A DNA stretch of 53,114 bases from CAZGGW01 sp964525365 (GTDB taxonomy: Bacteria > Bacillota_I > Bacilli_A > RF39 > UBA660). Below the pieces are notes generated by a model that was not told the origin of the DNA, searched no databases, and worked only from the letters and a program-made list of their open reading frames with translations. Each line of letters begins with the position of its first letter. Within the stretch, counting starts at the first letter, position 1. Shown piece after piece: positions 1 through 7,621 of this stretch. The stretch spans positions 1 to 53,114 of the forward strand of contig CAZGGW010000002.1 of the NCBI GenBank assembly GCA_964525365.1, in the 5' to 3' direction. The translations under genes were made by a program, and so were the position numbers.

Positions 1-1107
1 GGTCATACCAGACAATTTATTATACATTCTAAATAAATTTTGAAATGTTACAGTAGCTAGTGTTTTGGTTTCTTTATTAATTTGAACACCCTCTTTTGCT
101 TCCAAAGCTTGATGTAACCCTTCACTAAATTGTCTTCCATGCATAAGTCTTCCGGTAAATAAATCTACAATAATTATATTTCCATTATCTACTACATAAT
201 CAACATCTTTTTTAAATGTGTAATTAGCGCTTAACGCTTTATCTAAGCAATGCACTATAGCATTATTTTCTATTTCATATAAGTTTGTAACATTAAGAGA
301 TTTTTCTACTTTTTTAACTCCATCTTCAGTAAGTGTTACTTTTTTACTTTTTTCATCTATAACGTAATCATCAAGTTTAAGCATTTTGGCAACTCTATCT
401 GCGGTAGTATATAAATCATCGGATTTACTTACTCCACCAGAAATTATAAGTGGAGTTCTCGCTTCATCTATTAATATTGAATCCACTTCATCTATAATTG
501 AAAAATTAAAACCACGTTGTACTCTATTATCTTTTCTTACAACCATATTATCTCGTAAATAATCAAAACCAATTTCATTATTCGTGGAATAAGTTATATC
601 TTTAGCGTAAGCTTCTCTTTTCTCCGTTGGTGTTATATCTCGTAGATTTACTCCTACCGTTACTCCTAAATAATCATATATTGGCCCCATCCATTCCGCA
701 TTTCTTGTCGACAAATATTCATTTGTTGTAATTACGTGAACGCCTTTACCTTCTAACGCATTTAAGTAGGCAGGCAAAACAGTAGTCAGTGTTTTTCCTT
801 CACCGGTTTTCATTTCTGCGATGTTGCCATAGTGTATTGCTAATCCACCAATTAACTGTACTCTAAATGGTTTTTCTCCTAATCCTCTAAAGCAAGCTTC
901 TCTTGCAACAGCAAAAGCTTCTACTAAAATATCTTCTAATGTCTGACCATTACTTAATCTAGTTCTAAACTCATCTGTTTTAGCTTTTAACTCAGTATCA
1001 TTTAAAGATTGTATTTCTTCTTCTAACGCTTCTATTTCATCCGCTATTTTATCAAAACGTTTCAATTCTTTATATTCGTGATCAAATAACTTTTTTAAAA
1101 ATTGCAT
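1..1107 (-). CDS. secA: Preprotein translocase ATPase SecA (N-terminal 369 residues; gene runs off the window)
   Basis: SecA is the ATPase motor that drives unfolded preproteins through the SecYEG channel. The reverse strand from the ATG at 1105-1107 reads in frame to the window edge. Walker A (GEGKT) lies at about residues 102-106, the DEVDS Walker B at about 206-210, and the sequence continues into the preprotein cross-linking domain. The start is supported by a ribosome site (AAAGGTGG) just upstream. The C-terminal half is outside the window, so the domain ending and any zinc tail cannot be judged. It follows hpf on the same strand, a common neighbour in Bacillota (hpf-secA-prfB), but a strong terminator separates the two. 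Confidence 0.97.
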   Translation of the reverse strand, partial: MQFLKKLFDHEYKELKRFDKIADEIEALEEEIQSLNDTELKAKTDEFRTRLSNGQTLEDILVEAFAVAREACFRGLGEKPFRVQLIGGLAIHYGNIAEMKTGEGKTLTTVLPAYLNALEGKGVHVITTNEYLSTRNAEWMGPIYDYLGVTVGVNLRDITPTEKREAYAKDITYSTNNEIGFDYLRDNMVVRKDNRVQRGFNFSIIDEVDSILIDEARTPLIISGGVSKSDDLYTTADRVAKMLKLDDYVIDEKSKKVTLTEDGVKKVEKSLNVTNLYEIENNAIVHCLDKALSANYTFKKDVDYVVDNGNIIIVDLFTGRLMHGRQFSEGLHQALEAKEGVQINKETKTLATVTFQNLFRMYNKLSGMT

Positions 1108-1145
1108 AATATCCACCTTTCAAATTATTATTTTATCAAAAATAT

Positions 1146-1170
1146 ATAAAAAAAGATACAACGTATCTTA
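1146..1170 (-). terminator. Intrinsic terminator after hpf
   Basis: On the minus strand a 7-bp perfect stem (AAGATAC/GTATCTT, loop GTT) is followed by a run of seven T. It overlaps the hpf stop codon and separates hpf from secA. Confidence 0.8.
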
Positions 1171-1689
1171 ATTTACTTGAATTATTCCAAAATTGCCATC
1201 TTTTCTCTTATATAGAACATTTACTTTTCCATCATCAACATTTTTAAACACAAAGAACGAATGTCCAAGCAATTCCATTTGTGTCATTGCTTCTTCTTCG
1301 TCTATAGGTTTCAAAAAGACCTCTTTTCTCCTCACTATTTCTTGTTTTCTTTCTTCAAAAAGATCTTCTATCTCATCTACTACTTCTTCTCTTCTTTTTT
1401 TATCTATTAATTTAGTTTTATATTTTCTAAACTGCCTTTCTATTTTATCTATTGCTTGATCAATTGCTGTGTATAAATTTTCGTTTCCTTCCTCTACTCG
1501 CAAATTATAATTATTTGTGTTTATTGTAACTTCTACTTTTTGATCAATTCCCTTAACTTTTATTAATACTTTTGCCTCTATTTCATTTGGATTTTCAAAA
1601 TACTTGTCCATTTTTGAAAGCTTTTCAGTTATGTAATTGTTTATTGCTTTAGTAACTTTTATCTTTTCTCCCCTAATGTTATATTTCAT
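1168..1689 (-). CDS. hpf: Ribosome hibernation promoting factor, long form
   Basis: This is a 173-residue long-form HPF (YvyD/RaiA family), which dimerises 70S ribosomes into inactive 100S particles in stationary phase or stress. The N-terminal beta-alpha-beta ribosome-binding domain fills about residues 1-100 (start MKYNIRGEKIKVT). A charged linker follows, then the C-terminal dimerisation domain at about 118-173 with the typical ELLGHSFFVF and YKRKDGNFGII blocks. Full family length, no disruption. An AGGAGG-type ribosome site precedes the ATG. Its own terminator follows, so it is probably a single-gene unit between csp and secA. Confidence 0.95.
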   Translation of the reverse strand: MKYNIRGEKIKVTKAINNYITEKLSKMDKYFENPNEIEAKVLIKVKGIDQKVEVTINTNNYNLRVEEGNENLYTAIDQAIDKIERQFRKYKTKLIDKKRREEVVDEIEDLFEERKQEIVRRKEVFLKPIDEEEAMTQMELLGHSFFVFKNVDDGKVNVLYKRKDGNFGIIQVN

Positions 1690-1751
1690 ATATCCTCCTA
1701 TTTATATTTTATCACTTTTTTATATTTTTTAAAAGACAAGTATTATTGCTT

Positions 1752-1790
1752 TACAAAATAAAAACACATATAATACTGCTTTATGTGTTT
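1752..1790 (-). terminator. Probable intrinsic terminator after the cold-shock gene
   Basis: A 9-bp perfect stem (AAACACATA at 1762-1770 with TATGTGTTT at 1782-1790) lies directly downstream of csp. On the minus strand it is followed by an imperfect T-rich tract. Confidence 0.55.
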
Positions 1791-1797
1791 GATTTTT

Positions 1798-2022
1798 TTA
1801 AACAGTAGTCATTTTTATTTCTTTAACGTTTATTGCTTGTTTGCCCTTTGCGGTATCTATTAGTTTAAATTCTACAACGTCACCTTCTTTTAAAGTTTTA
1901 TATCCGTCTCTGTCGATTGCAGAATAATGAACGAAAATATCACCTAAACTATCATCGCCATCAAATTCAATAAAGCCATAACCTTTTTCGTTGTTAAACC
2001 ACTTAACTCTACCTTTAATCAT
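1798..2022 (-). CDS. Cold-shock domain RNA chaperone (Csp family)
   Basis: A 74-residue single cold-shock-domain protein that binds single-stranded RNA or DNA and melts mRNA structure. RNP1 is visible as KGYGFIEF (about residues 13-20) and RNP2 as DIFVHY (about 28-33). It has the family's usual length, with a slightly longer RNP1-RNP2 loop containing GDDSLG. It has its own sigma-A-like promoter and terminator, so it is a monocistronic gene. Which Csp paralogue it corresponds to cannot be decided from sequence. Confidence 0.95.
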   Translation of the reverse strand: MIKGRVKWFNNEKGYGFIEFDGDDSLGDIFVHYSAIDRDGYKTLKEGDVVEFKLIDTAKGKQAINVKEIKMTTV

Positions 2023-2054
2023 TTTAACACCTACCTTCCTTTTATTATGTTTCT

Positions 2055-2084
2055 ATCATAAATCAATTTCAGATTCACTTTCAA
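2055..2084 (-). promoter_or_regulatory. Sigma-A-like promoter of csp
   Basis: On the minus strand TTGAAA (2079-2084) and TATGAT (2055-2060) are 18 bp apart, about 30 bp upstream of the csp start codon. Confidence 0.55.
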
Positions 2085-2103
2085 TAAAAATCATTCCAAT
2101 TAT

Positions 2104-2110
2104 TTCGACA
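2104..2110 (-). promoter_or_regulatory. Candidate Spo0A box between csp and agrB
   Basis: TTCGACA on the plus strand is the exact complement of the Spo0A-box core TGTCGAA, in a TTTGTCGAAAT context on the minus strand. A half-match (TTCGCGG) follows exactly 10 bp later. It lies 20 bp upstream of the csp -35 and about 210 bp upstream of agrB. The 299-base gap 2023-2321 otherwise shows only the csp promoter and a TATAAT at 2291-2296 that may serve agrB. Confidence 0.35.
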
Positions 2111-2321
2111 AATTTCGCGGTATAGTAGAATTGTATTTTATTATTTTTTAAGATAATAAATTTTAGAATTTTTTGTATATTTTTTTGATTAAAATAACTT
2201 TTTACTGATTTAAAAAATTAAAATAGTCATTTAATCATATTATTTTTAATACTAAGTGCTTATTTTAAACTTTAATGTATAAGTTATTGATATAATTTTT
2301 TCAATAATTTGAGGGTAGTAT

Positions 2322-2921
2322 ATGAAAAGAAAAATTATTGAAGGAATGATGAACTTAATTAAAAAAAATTATGATTATAGCGACGAAAAACTTTTAGAAA
2401 TAAAATACGGACTTGATGGATTGTATTTAACTTTAACTAAAACCATTATAATTATAATTATTTCTGTATTAGCAAAAACCATAAACGAGCTTTTGCTTAT
2501 TATGTTATTTTATTCAGTTTTAAGAACCTTTGCTTTTGGATTACACGCAAAAAAAAGTTGGCATTGTTGGATTTCATCTTTACTCATTTTTGGAGTTAGT
2601 CCATATGTTTCAAGATTTATAATTTTTCCATTTTATATAAAAATTATATTGTTAACTTTAGGCATTATATTAATGTTTCTTTTTGCTCCGGCAGATACCG
2701 AAAAACATCCTCTTATTAATTCTAAAAAAAGAAAAATTTTAAAGTTTATTTCAACTACTATATGCATTTGTTACTCTTTAATAGCAATTTTAATAAAAAA
2801 CGAATTAATTAGTACGATAATTATACTCTCAATATTTATAGAGATTTTTATGATTATACCAATTAGTTATAAAATCTTTAAACTAAAATATGATAACTAC
2901 AAAAGTTATCAAAAAGCTTAA
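2322..2921 (+). CDS. agrB: AgrB-like membrane endopeptidase (autoinducing peptide processing)
   Basis: A 199-residue integral membrane protein of the AgrB family, which cleaves the C-terminal tail of AgrD and forms the thiolactone or lactone ring of the autoinducing peptide. The catalytic pair is visible as His75 in FGLHAKK and Cys82 in SWHCW. They are seven residues apart, as in Staphylococcus aureus AgrB (H77/C84). About five or six hydrophobic segments follow the basic N-terminal helix. The ribosome site is GAGGG. It sits immediately upstream of an agrD-like peptide gene, which strongly supports the call. A TATAAT at 2291-2296 could be the -10 element, but no clear -35 is seen. Confidence 0.92.
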   Translation: MKRKIIEGMMNLIKKNYDYSDEKLLEIKYGLDGLYLTLTKTIIIIIISVLAKTINELLLIMLFYSVLRTFAFGLHAKKSWHCWISSLLIFGVSPYVSRFIIFPFYIKIILLTLGIILMFLFAPADTEKHPLINSKKRKILKFISTTICICYSLIAILIKNELISTIIILSIFIEIFMIIPISYKIFKLKYDNYKSYQKA

Positions 2922-2949
2922 AGGTTTATATATAAGAAAGGAGGATATT

Positions 2950-3072
2950 ATGGGAAAATTATTTGCAGGTATTAGTGCTTTTCTAGGATCAATTATTTCC
3001 GCTTCTTCAAGCAGCGCTTGTGTTTGGATTTGGGTTGATGAACCAGAAACACCAAAAAGCCTAATAAAATAG
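2950..3072 (+). CDS. agrD: AgrD-like autoinducing peptide precursor (40 residues)
   Basis: A short gene starting at the ATG at 2950, preceded by a near-perfect AAAGGAGG six bases upstream. The product has the AgrD layout: an amphipathic leader (residues 1-19, MGKLFAGISAFLGSIISAS), a Ser-rich approach to a single Cys24, an aromatic ring segment (CVWIW, residues 24-28), and an acidic recognition tail starting DEPETPK (30-36). The tail closely resembles S. aureus DEVEVPKEL. The mature signal is inferred to end at W28 or V29 with a thiolactone from Cys24. The exact N-terminus (the Ser20-Ser22/Ala23 region) cannot be fixed from sequence. It is 28 bases downstream of agrB on the same strand, so it is co-transcribed. 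Confidence 0.9.
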   Translation: MGKLFAGISAFLGSIISASSSSACVWIWVDEPETPKSLIK

Positions 3073-3085
3073 TTATAACTATAAG

Positions 3086-3112
3086 CATTTGTATTATTAC
3101 AAATGTTTTTTT
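3086..3112 (+). terminator. Intrinsic terminator of agrBD
   Basis: A 7-bp stem (CATTTGT/ACAAATG) with a 6-base loop is followed by seven T on the plus strand. The hairpin overlaps the last codons of the convergent agrC gene. Confidence 0.8.
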
Positions 3113-4401
3113 ATTGTTAAAATTGAACTAAAAATATAATTTGTATAATTTTGTTCTAGTTGAAAAGTGGGCTCTTTTTCTAATATTCTATTTACAACAA
3201 ACAATCCCAATCCTCGATTTTTTCCTTTTGTAGAAAAATCTTTTGTATTAATTTTCGATATATTAACCGCGTTTTTAGTTGAATTTTCAATATAAATTTT
3301 CAAATTATTTTTGTCCTTATATATATCAATTACTACTGTTTTGTTTTTGCTTTCTTTTGCGGCTTCGCGTGCATTATCAAGTAAAATTCCTATTATTTTA
3401 CAATTATCCATAAAAATCTTGGGTGGCATTTTTTCAAAAGCCGTTACAGTTTTTGGTGATATATTTAAGTTGATATTTATATTATCATTTTTCATATCAT
3501 AAATTTTATAATAAATTAAACCTTTTAGTCCGGTCGGCAAGTTATATAAATTCCCGTTAATCTCCTTTTTTGAAGAATATAATTTAATTATCTCATCCAA
3601 AGTTTTGGAAAATTCATTACCGTTTTTATTTTTATAACTTTTTATAATCAACAAATTATTTAATATTTCATGCCTATTTATTCTGTCTTCATCTATTATT
3701 TGTTCATACTTTGACATAAAGTTTAAAAGTATTTCTTCTTTTTCTTCTGATTTTTTGAATTTTATATATTGGTATAAAGTAATAAACAAAATGACTATAA
3801 ACAAAGTAATTATTATTAGCTCTGTTACAAATGATAAAATATTCATATTAAACGCGAAATTAAACATCATTATAGTTATAACTATGAATAAAATTATTAA
3901 GATAATATTTAATAATTGAACGTGTTTATGGCTAATTTTCTTAAAAAAATTTATAAATATAAATTGTATTTTTTTTATAGAAAAAAACAGATACGTAAAT
4001 AACATATTGAATGATGAAATAACTAGTCCAACAAGCAAAAGAGTTTTAAAATCATATAAATCTTTTGTATTAAAAATTAAAATTATTGGTGATAATAACA
4101 GTTCTCCCACGCAAGATATAATATATATAACTAAAGTTTTTAAAAAGGAAATTGTTATTTTTTGTTTAAAAATTAAGAAATTAGTAAATAGTAATAGAAA
4201 AAAGCTTATAATCATTCTGGAAACACTAGTGTTAAACCGCATATTAAAAAAAGCAATTGCACTACTTAATATCACTATTAAAAATATATTTAATGTAAAT
4301 GTTATTTTTTTGTTAAAAGATATTTTTTCATAACACTTTATATAGATAATTTCCATTAAAACAATCTCAAAATAATATATTACAAATTCATACCATTGCA
4401 T
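3097..4401 (-). CDS. agrC: AgrC-like peptide-sensing histidine kinase
   Basis: A sensor kinase of the GHKL/AgrC type, 434 residues. About six or seven hydrophobic segments fill residues 1-215 and form the peptide receptor. A cytoplasmic part follows with the phosphoacceptor His244 in RINRHEILNN, an N-box around NCKIIGILLDNAREAA, and a G-box STKGKNRGLGL near the C-terminus. I chose the ATG at 4399-4401 because GGAG lies 8 bases upstream; an ATG at 4461 lacks such a site and would overlap agrA more. The chosen start overlaps the agrA stop by 14 bases, typical of translational coupling. By context it should sense the AgrD peptide and phosphorylate the neighbouring AgrA. Confidence 0.92.
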   Translation of the reverse strand: MQWYEFVIYYFEIVLMEIIYIKCYEKISFNKKITFTLNIFLIVILSSAIAFFNMRFNTSVSRMIISFFLLLFTNFLIFKQKITISFLKTLVIYIISCVGELLLSPIILIFNTKDLYDFKTLLLVGLVISSFNMLFTYLFFSIKKIQFIFINFFKKISHKHVQLLNIILIILFIVITIMMFNFAFNMNILSFVTELIIITLFIVILFITLYQYIKFKKSEEKEEILLNFMSKYEQIIDEDRINRHEILNNLLIIKSYKNKNGNEFSKTLDEIIKLYSSKKEINGNLYNLPTGLKGLIYYKIYDMKNDNININLNISPKTVTAFEKMPPKIFMDNCKIIGILLDNAREAAKESKNKTVVIDIYKDKNNLKIYIENSTKNAVNISKINTKDFSTKGKNRGLGLFVVNRILEKEPTFQLEQNYTNYIFSSILTIKKHL

Positions 4402-5104
4402 GTTCTGTAATCTCCTTTTTATGAGTTCTGGATACAAGAATCGATGAAGTGTTATTATCAAAAAATATTATATAATTTTTCCAATCTATTTTTTTGACTT
4501 TCTTCATATTAACGATTGATGCTTTGTGAGTGAATACAAAATTAGAATTTAATTTTTCATATATTTCTTTCATTCCAATATTTAATCTATATTCATCTGT
4601 TGCAGTTACTATAACAACTTTTCTTTCGGTAGTTTCTCTGTATATTTGATATATGGAATCTAAAGGTATTTTATAATCTACATTTTTCATTCTAAAGCTT
4701 AATGTATTACTAAAATTCAATTGTTTTAAGCATATTTCAAATAATTCCAACAAATTTTTTTCTGGTTCATATTGCTTGTTTAAAAAATCTAAAATTTGCA
4801 ATCTCTGTTTAAATGTATCAAAAGCCATACCACCATGCACAGTTAATATAATAATCGGACTTCTCCAATCATCTTCACGAATGGTACGAGCAATCTCAAT
4901 TGCATTAGAACTAGGCAATTCAAAATCTAAAATATAAATGTTATGAGAATTGTTATTTTTAATAACATTAATAAGTCCTGGGGTTTCATCTGAATACTCT
5001 AAAATATCAAAGTCTATTTTATTTTTCATCATAAATTTAATAACAATTTCTTTTACCATTTTTCGTTGAGCAGAATTATCTTCAACTAAAACAAATTTAA
5101 TCAT
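4388..5104 (-). CDS. agrA: AgrA-like LytTR response regulator
   Basis: A 238-residue response regulator. The receiver domain is residues 1-125, with acidic pocket E8/D9, phosphoacceptor Asp60 in YILDFELP, a T/S switch in IIILTVHGG, and a Lys in FLNKQY. A LytTR DNA-binding domain follows at about 135-238 (SFRMKNVDYKIPLDSIYQI, then TEYRL-like and NFVFTHKASIVN blocks). AgrA regulators bind direct repeats upstream of agr promoters; I found no convincing pair upstream of agrB. It is the first gene of the agrAC operon, transcribed against agrBD. This differs from the usual single agrBDCA operon. Confidence 0.93.
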   Translation of the reverse strand: MIKFVLVEDNSAQRKMVKEIVIKFMMKNKIDFDILEYSDETPGLINVIKNNNSHNIYILDFELPSSNAIEIARTIREDDWRSPIIILTVHGGMAFDTFKQRLQILDFLNKQYEPEKNLLELFEICLKQLNFSNTLSFRMKNVDYKIPLDSIYQIYRETTERKVVIVTATDEYRLNIGMKEIYEKLNSNFVFTHKASIVNMKKVKKIDWKNYIIFFDNNTSSILVSRTHKKEITEHAMV

Positions 5105-5130
5105 ATTAATCCTCTTACATTTCCCTCATA

Positions 5131-5160
5131 AATATATCACAAATTTTGTTTTTTTTACAA
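5131..5160 (-). promoter_or_regulatory. Sigma-A-like promoter of agrA-agrC
   Basis: On the minus strand TTGTAA (5155-5160) and TATATT (5131-5136) are 18 bp apart, just upstream of agrA. Confidence 0.5.
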
Positions 5161-5171
5161 TAGTAAAATAC

Positions 5172-5196
5172 AAAAAAGTCCCTTATTTAGGGACTT
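5172..5196 (-). terminator. Intrinsic terminator of spoIIID
   Basis: A 7-bp stem (AAGTCCC/GGGACTT, 7-base loop) with a run of six T on the minus strand. It overlaps the spoIIID stop codon. Confidence 0.8.
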
Positions 5197-5456
5197 AGTG
5201 ACCTGCTATTACCGGTTTTATATTTTAATTTTGTAGATTCACCTCCGCGAATATGTCTTACATCTGTATGCTCATCCATTATTTTTTTTATTTTGATATA
5301 TAATTTATAATTAACGTCTTTTAATCTATCATGTAAGTCTTTATGAACCGTACTTTTACTTACTCTAAATTTCTTTGCAGTATTTCTTATAGTTTCTTTT
5401 GTTTTTAAAATATATACTGTTTCTTCTACTACTCTTGAAACTATTTTTTTATTCAT
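5187..5456 (-). CDS. spoIIID: Sporulation transcription factor SpoIIID
   Basis: SpoIIID is the mother-cell regulator that works between sigma-E and sigma-K in endospore formers. This 89-residue protein carries the diagnostic SKSTVHKDLHDRL helix-turn-helix and the IRHIRGGESTKLKYK block, nearly identical to Bacillus subtilis SpoIIID. I chose the ATG at 5456. An upstream in-frame TTG exists, but its bases AAAGGA form the ribosome site of this ATG. It lies downstream of spoIIQ on the same strand with a terminator between them, so it probably has its own sigma-E-type promoter. A CATAATAT at about -10 spacing is only suggestive. Confidence 0.96.
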   Translation of the reverse strand: MNKKIVSRVVEETVYILKTKETIRNTAKKFRVSKSTVHKDLHDRLKDVNYKLYIKIKKIMDEHTDVRHIRGGESTKLKYKTGNSRSLSP

Positions 5457-5503
5457 TTTTAATCCTTTCAATAAAATATATTATGAAAAGATTTTTTTAT
5501 AAC

Positions 5504-5525
5504 AAAAAAGACTATTGAAAGTCTT
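5504..5525 (-). terminator. Intrinsic terminator of spoIIQ
   Basis: On the minus strand stem AAGACT/AGTCTT with a 6-base loop is followed by six T. It overlaps the end of spoIIQ. Confidence 0.7.
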
Positions 5526-6156
5526 CTGTAGATAAAGAATAAAAATTTTCAGGATCTAGTATTTCCCCATTATGGTATACTTCAAAATGTAATAAATTTT
5601 TATATTCAGGATTTGTTTTTGAAGTACCACTTTTTCCAATAATTTGTGATTGAAATATTTTATCTTTTTCTTTCATAGTAGAATTTTTTATCCCCTGATA
5701 AACAGTTATTAAATCATTAGTATGTTTAACTTTAATAATAGTACCAAAATTCACATCCTCTTCTATAGATAAAACCTCCCCATCCAATACAGCTACAACA
5801 TCAAATTCTTCATCACTAATATAATCTATTCCGGAGTTTTGCATGTATGTATTTTGATAATAAATTATAGAATTAATTTGTTCTTCCTCATTGCCTTCAT
5901 AATCATAAAAATATTTACCTATTTTTACCTTTTCTGATAAATACGGTTTTACAATAGTGCTCACGCCAGTCAAAGAATCGTTTATAACTGGTGTTACTTC
6001 TTCAAATACGCCTTTTACCGAATAATCATAATCTTTTTCTTCTGATAAATATTTATTCAACGAGACAAGTAGAAACCAAATGCTTGCTATTACAATCATA
6101 ACAGCTAAAGCATAGATTACCGGAACTATTGTTTTTCCTATTCTTTTTTGATTCAT
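5512..6156 (-). CDS. spoIIQ: SpoIIQ-like M23 (LytM) domain sporulation protein
   Basis: A 214-residue forespore-membrane protein. Residues 1-12 are basic and cytoplasmic, 13-34 form one transmembrane helix, and a LytM/M23 fold spans about 105-205. In Bacillus SpoIIQ partners SpoIIIAH to bridge the two membranes around the engulfed forespore. Zinc ligands appear lost. The HxGxD position reads NSGID (Asn107), and the HxH position reads LLH (Leu188 before His190). It is therefore probably structural and not an active peptidase. The call rests on this architecture plus its place between spoIID and spoIIID. Good ribosome site (GGAGAGTGAAAA). A generic M23 protein is the alternative. Confidence 0.85.
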   Translation of the reverse strand: MNQKRIGKTIVPVIYALAVMIVIASIWFLLVSLNKYLSEEKDYDYSVKGVFEEVTPVINDSLTGVSTIVKPYLSEKVKIGKYFYDYEGNEEEQINSIIYYQNTYMQNSGIDYISDEEFDVVAVLDGEVLSIEEDVNFGTIIKVKHTNDLITVYQGIKNSTMKEKDKIFQSQIIGKSGTSKTNPEYKNLLHFEVYHNGEILDPENFYSLSTEDFQ

Positions 6157-6209
6157 TTTTCACTCTCCTACTAATAAGTTTGAGCAAAAAAAACGAATAT
6201 ATACATTTT

Positions 6210-7121
6210 TTATATTTTTTTTAATTCCACTCCCGTGTAATAATGAAATAATATTTCTTTATAACTTTTATTTTGTTTAGCCATTTCATTCGCACCATAT
6301 TGGCTCATACCTACTCCATGTCCATAGCCTCTAGTAATTATTAAAACGCTATCTTCATTTATTTCTATACTGGCATCTGTAGACCGAATTCCTAAAAGAG
6401 TTCTAAATTTGGTTCCTTTTATTGTTGTATTGTTGATTTTTATATATTTTATTCTTCCGGAATCTGTTTTTGACATGATTTTAATACTTTCCAATGTTTG
6501 GCCTTTTATATTTAACTTCGTTAAAAATTCTTTTTTAGTCATCTCAACTGACTTTTCATATGGTTTAACCTTTTTATCCCAAGGAGATTCTACGCTTCTT
6601 AAATATTCTAATTTTTGACTAAAGACATCTTCTACATTTTCGGTTTTACCATTTGAAGTTGAAAAGAAAAAAGTTTTAATTATTTTATCTTCATAAGTTA
6701 AATATTCACTCTTTGTTTGAAAAACTGCTTGTTTTATCTTTAAATAATATTTTTCATAATTGTTTTTCCATTTTTCTTTTAATTTTTCTTTATCATGATA
6801 ACATTGATTTGATATAGAATCTTTTATATCGTACTCTTTATTATATTGCATTCGTTCTAGCACATATGTTCTAGAAGCTACCGCTTGTGCTTTTAACGCT
6901 TCAAGTTCAAAAGAAGCTGGCATTTCGCAAGCAACAACTCCAATTATATATTCTTCTAACTCAATTGTTTCTATTTCATTATTAGCAAGCAAATTAACTT
7001 TTTTTATTTGTTCTGTTTTTAGAGAATTTTGCTGTGTATCCACTATTAAATCATCAGAAGAAAAAAGCGAAATAAAATAAATAGGTATTAAAAAAATTAC
7101 TATGGCGTATAAATATTTCAT
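6210..7121 (-). CDS. spoIID: Stage II sporulation protein D (lytic transglycosylase)
   Basis: SpoIID degrades septal peptidoglycan during engulfment together with SpoIIP and SpoIIM. The 303-residue protein has one N-terminal membrane anchor (about residues 3-20) and an outside SpoIID/LytB domain. Its signatures are VVACEMPASFELEALKAQAV and, near the C-terminus, RGYGHGVGMSQYGA. The conserved Glu of EMPASFE is in the position of the catalytic Glu of B. subtilis SpoIID. Order murA ... spoIID-spoIIQ-spoIIID matches the Bacillus neighbourhood, with rpmE, rpiB and an SGNH-like gene inserted. Confidence 0.95.
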   Translation of the reverse strand: MKYLYAIVIFLIPIYFISLFSSDDLIVDTQQNSLKTEQIKKVNLLANNEIETIELEEYIIGVVACEMPASFELEALKAQAVASRTYVLERMQYNKEYDIKDSISNQCYHDKEKLKEKWKNNYEKYYLKIKQAVFQTKSEYLTYEDKIIKTFFFSTSNGKTENVEDVFSQKLEYLRSVESPWDKKVKPYEKSVEMTKKEFLTKLNIKGQTLESIKIMSKTDSGRIKYIKINNTTIKGTKFRTLLGIRSTDASIEINEDSVLIITRGYGHGVGMSQYGANEMAKQNKSYKEILFHYYTGVELKKI

Positions 7122-7148
7122 AGTAATTTTATGTGATAATTCGTAATT

Positions 7149-7580
7149 TTATTCCAAGTTTTTTATTTTTTCTATTCTTCTTAAATATCTTTCTTGATTA
7201 TCAAAATCAGTTTCTGTAAAAGAATTAATCATTTCAATTACTTCTTTTATAGGCTTTTTATAAGAAAACGATATTACATTTGCATGATTATGCGCCTTAG
7301 AGAATTTTGCTTCATCTGTATTATCAATTTTAGCACATAGTATACCATCGATTTTATTTGAAGCAATTGACATTCCTATCCCTGTACCACATATCAAAAT
7401 CCCGAATTCAATTTCTTTTTTATTAACCATTTCACATACTTTTATTGCATAATCAACATAGTCTACATTTTCTTCTGAATTTGTTCCTAAATCAACAAAT
7501 TGATATTTATCTTTTAGATTCTTTATGATTTCATTTTTTAAATTATATCCCCAGTGATCTGCACCAATTCCTATTCTCAT
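7149..7580 (-). CDS. rpiB: Ribose-5-phosphate isomerase B
   Basis: A 143-residue RpiB/LacAB-family isomerase interconverting ribose-5-phosphate and ribulose-5-phosphate in the pentose phosphate pathway. It starts MRIGIGADHWGYNLK. The catalytic Cys is in ILICGTGIGMSIASNK, and HNHANVIS supplies the partner His. I chose the ATG at 7580 because AAAGGAG lies 6 bases upstream and this start fits the family. It lies 27 bases upstream of spoIID on the same strand, so co-transcription is likely. In B. subtilis an rpiB-like gene (ywlF) sits near spoIIR and mntP, so this is a partly shuffled version of that cluster. Confidence 0.93.
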   Translation of the reverse strand: MRIGIGADHWGYNLKNEIIKNLKDKYQFVDLGTNSEENVDYVDYAIKVCEMVNKKEIEFGILICGTGIGMSIASNKIDGILCAKIDNTDEAKFSKAHNHANVISFSYKKPIKEVIEMINSFTETDFDNQERYLRRIEKIKNLE

Positions 7581-7621
7581 ACTTTGCTCCTTTACTATCA
7601 ATAATTATAACTTTTAGATAT

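Noticed and set aside
700..720. TGTCGAC close to a Spo0A box in secA
   Set aside because: It lies inside a conserved coding region, has one mismatch and no promoter nearby.
2150..2300. AgrA/LytTR direct repeats upstream of agrB
   Set aside because: Several ACTTT/TTTAA-like segments occur, but no pair at the expected spacing stands out from the AT-rich background.
5460..5500. Sigma-E promoter for spoIIID (GTTATAA and CATAATAT)
   Set aside because: The -35 part and spacing fit poorly in such AT-rich DNA.
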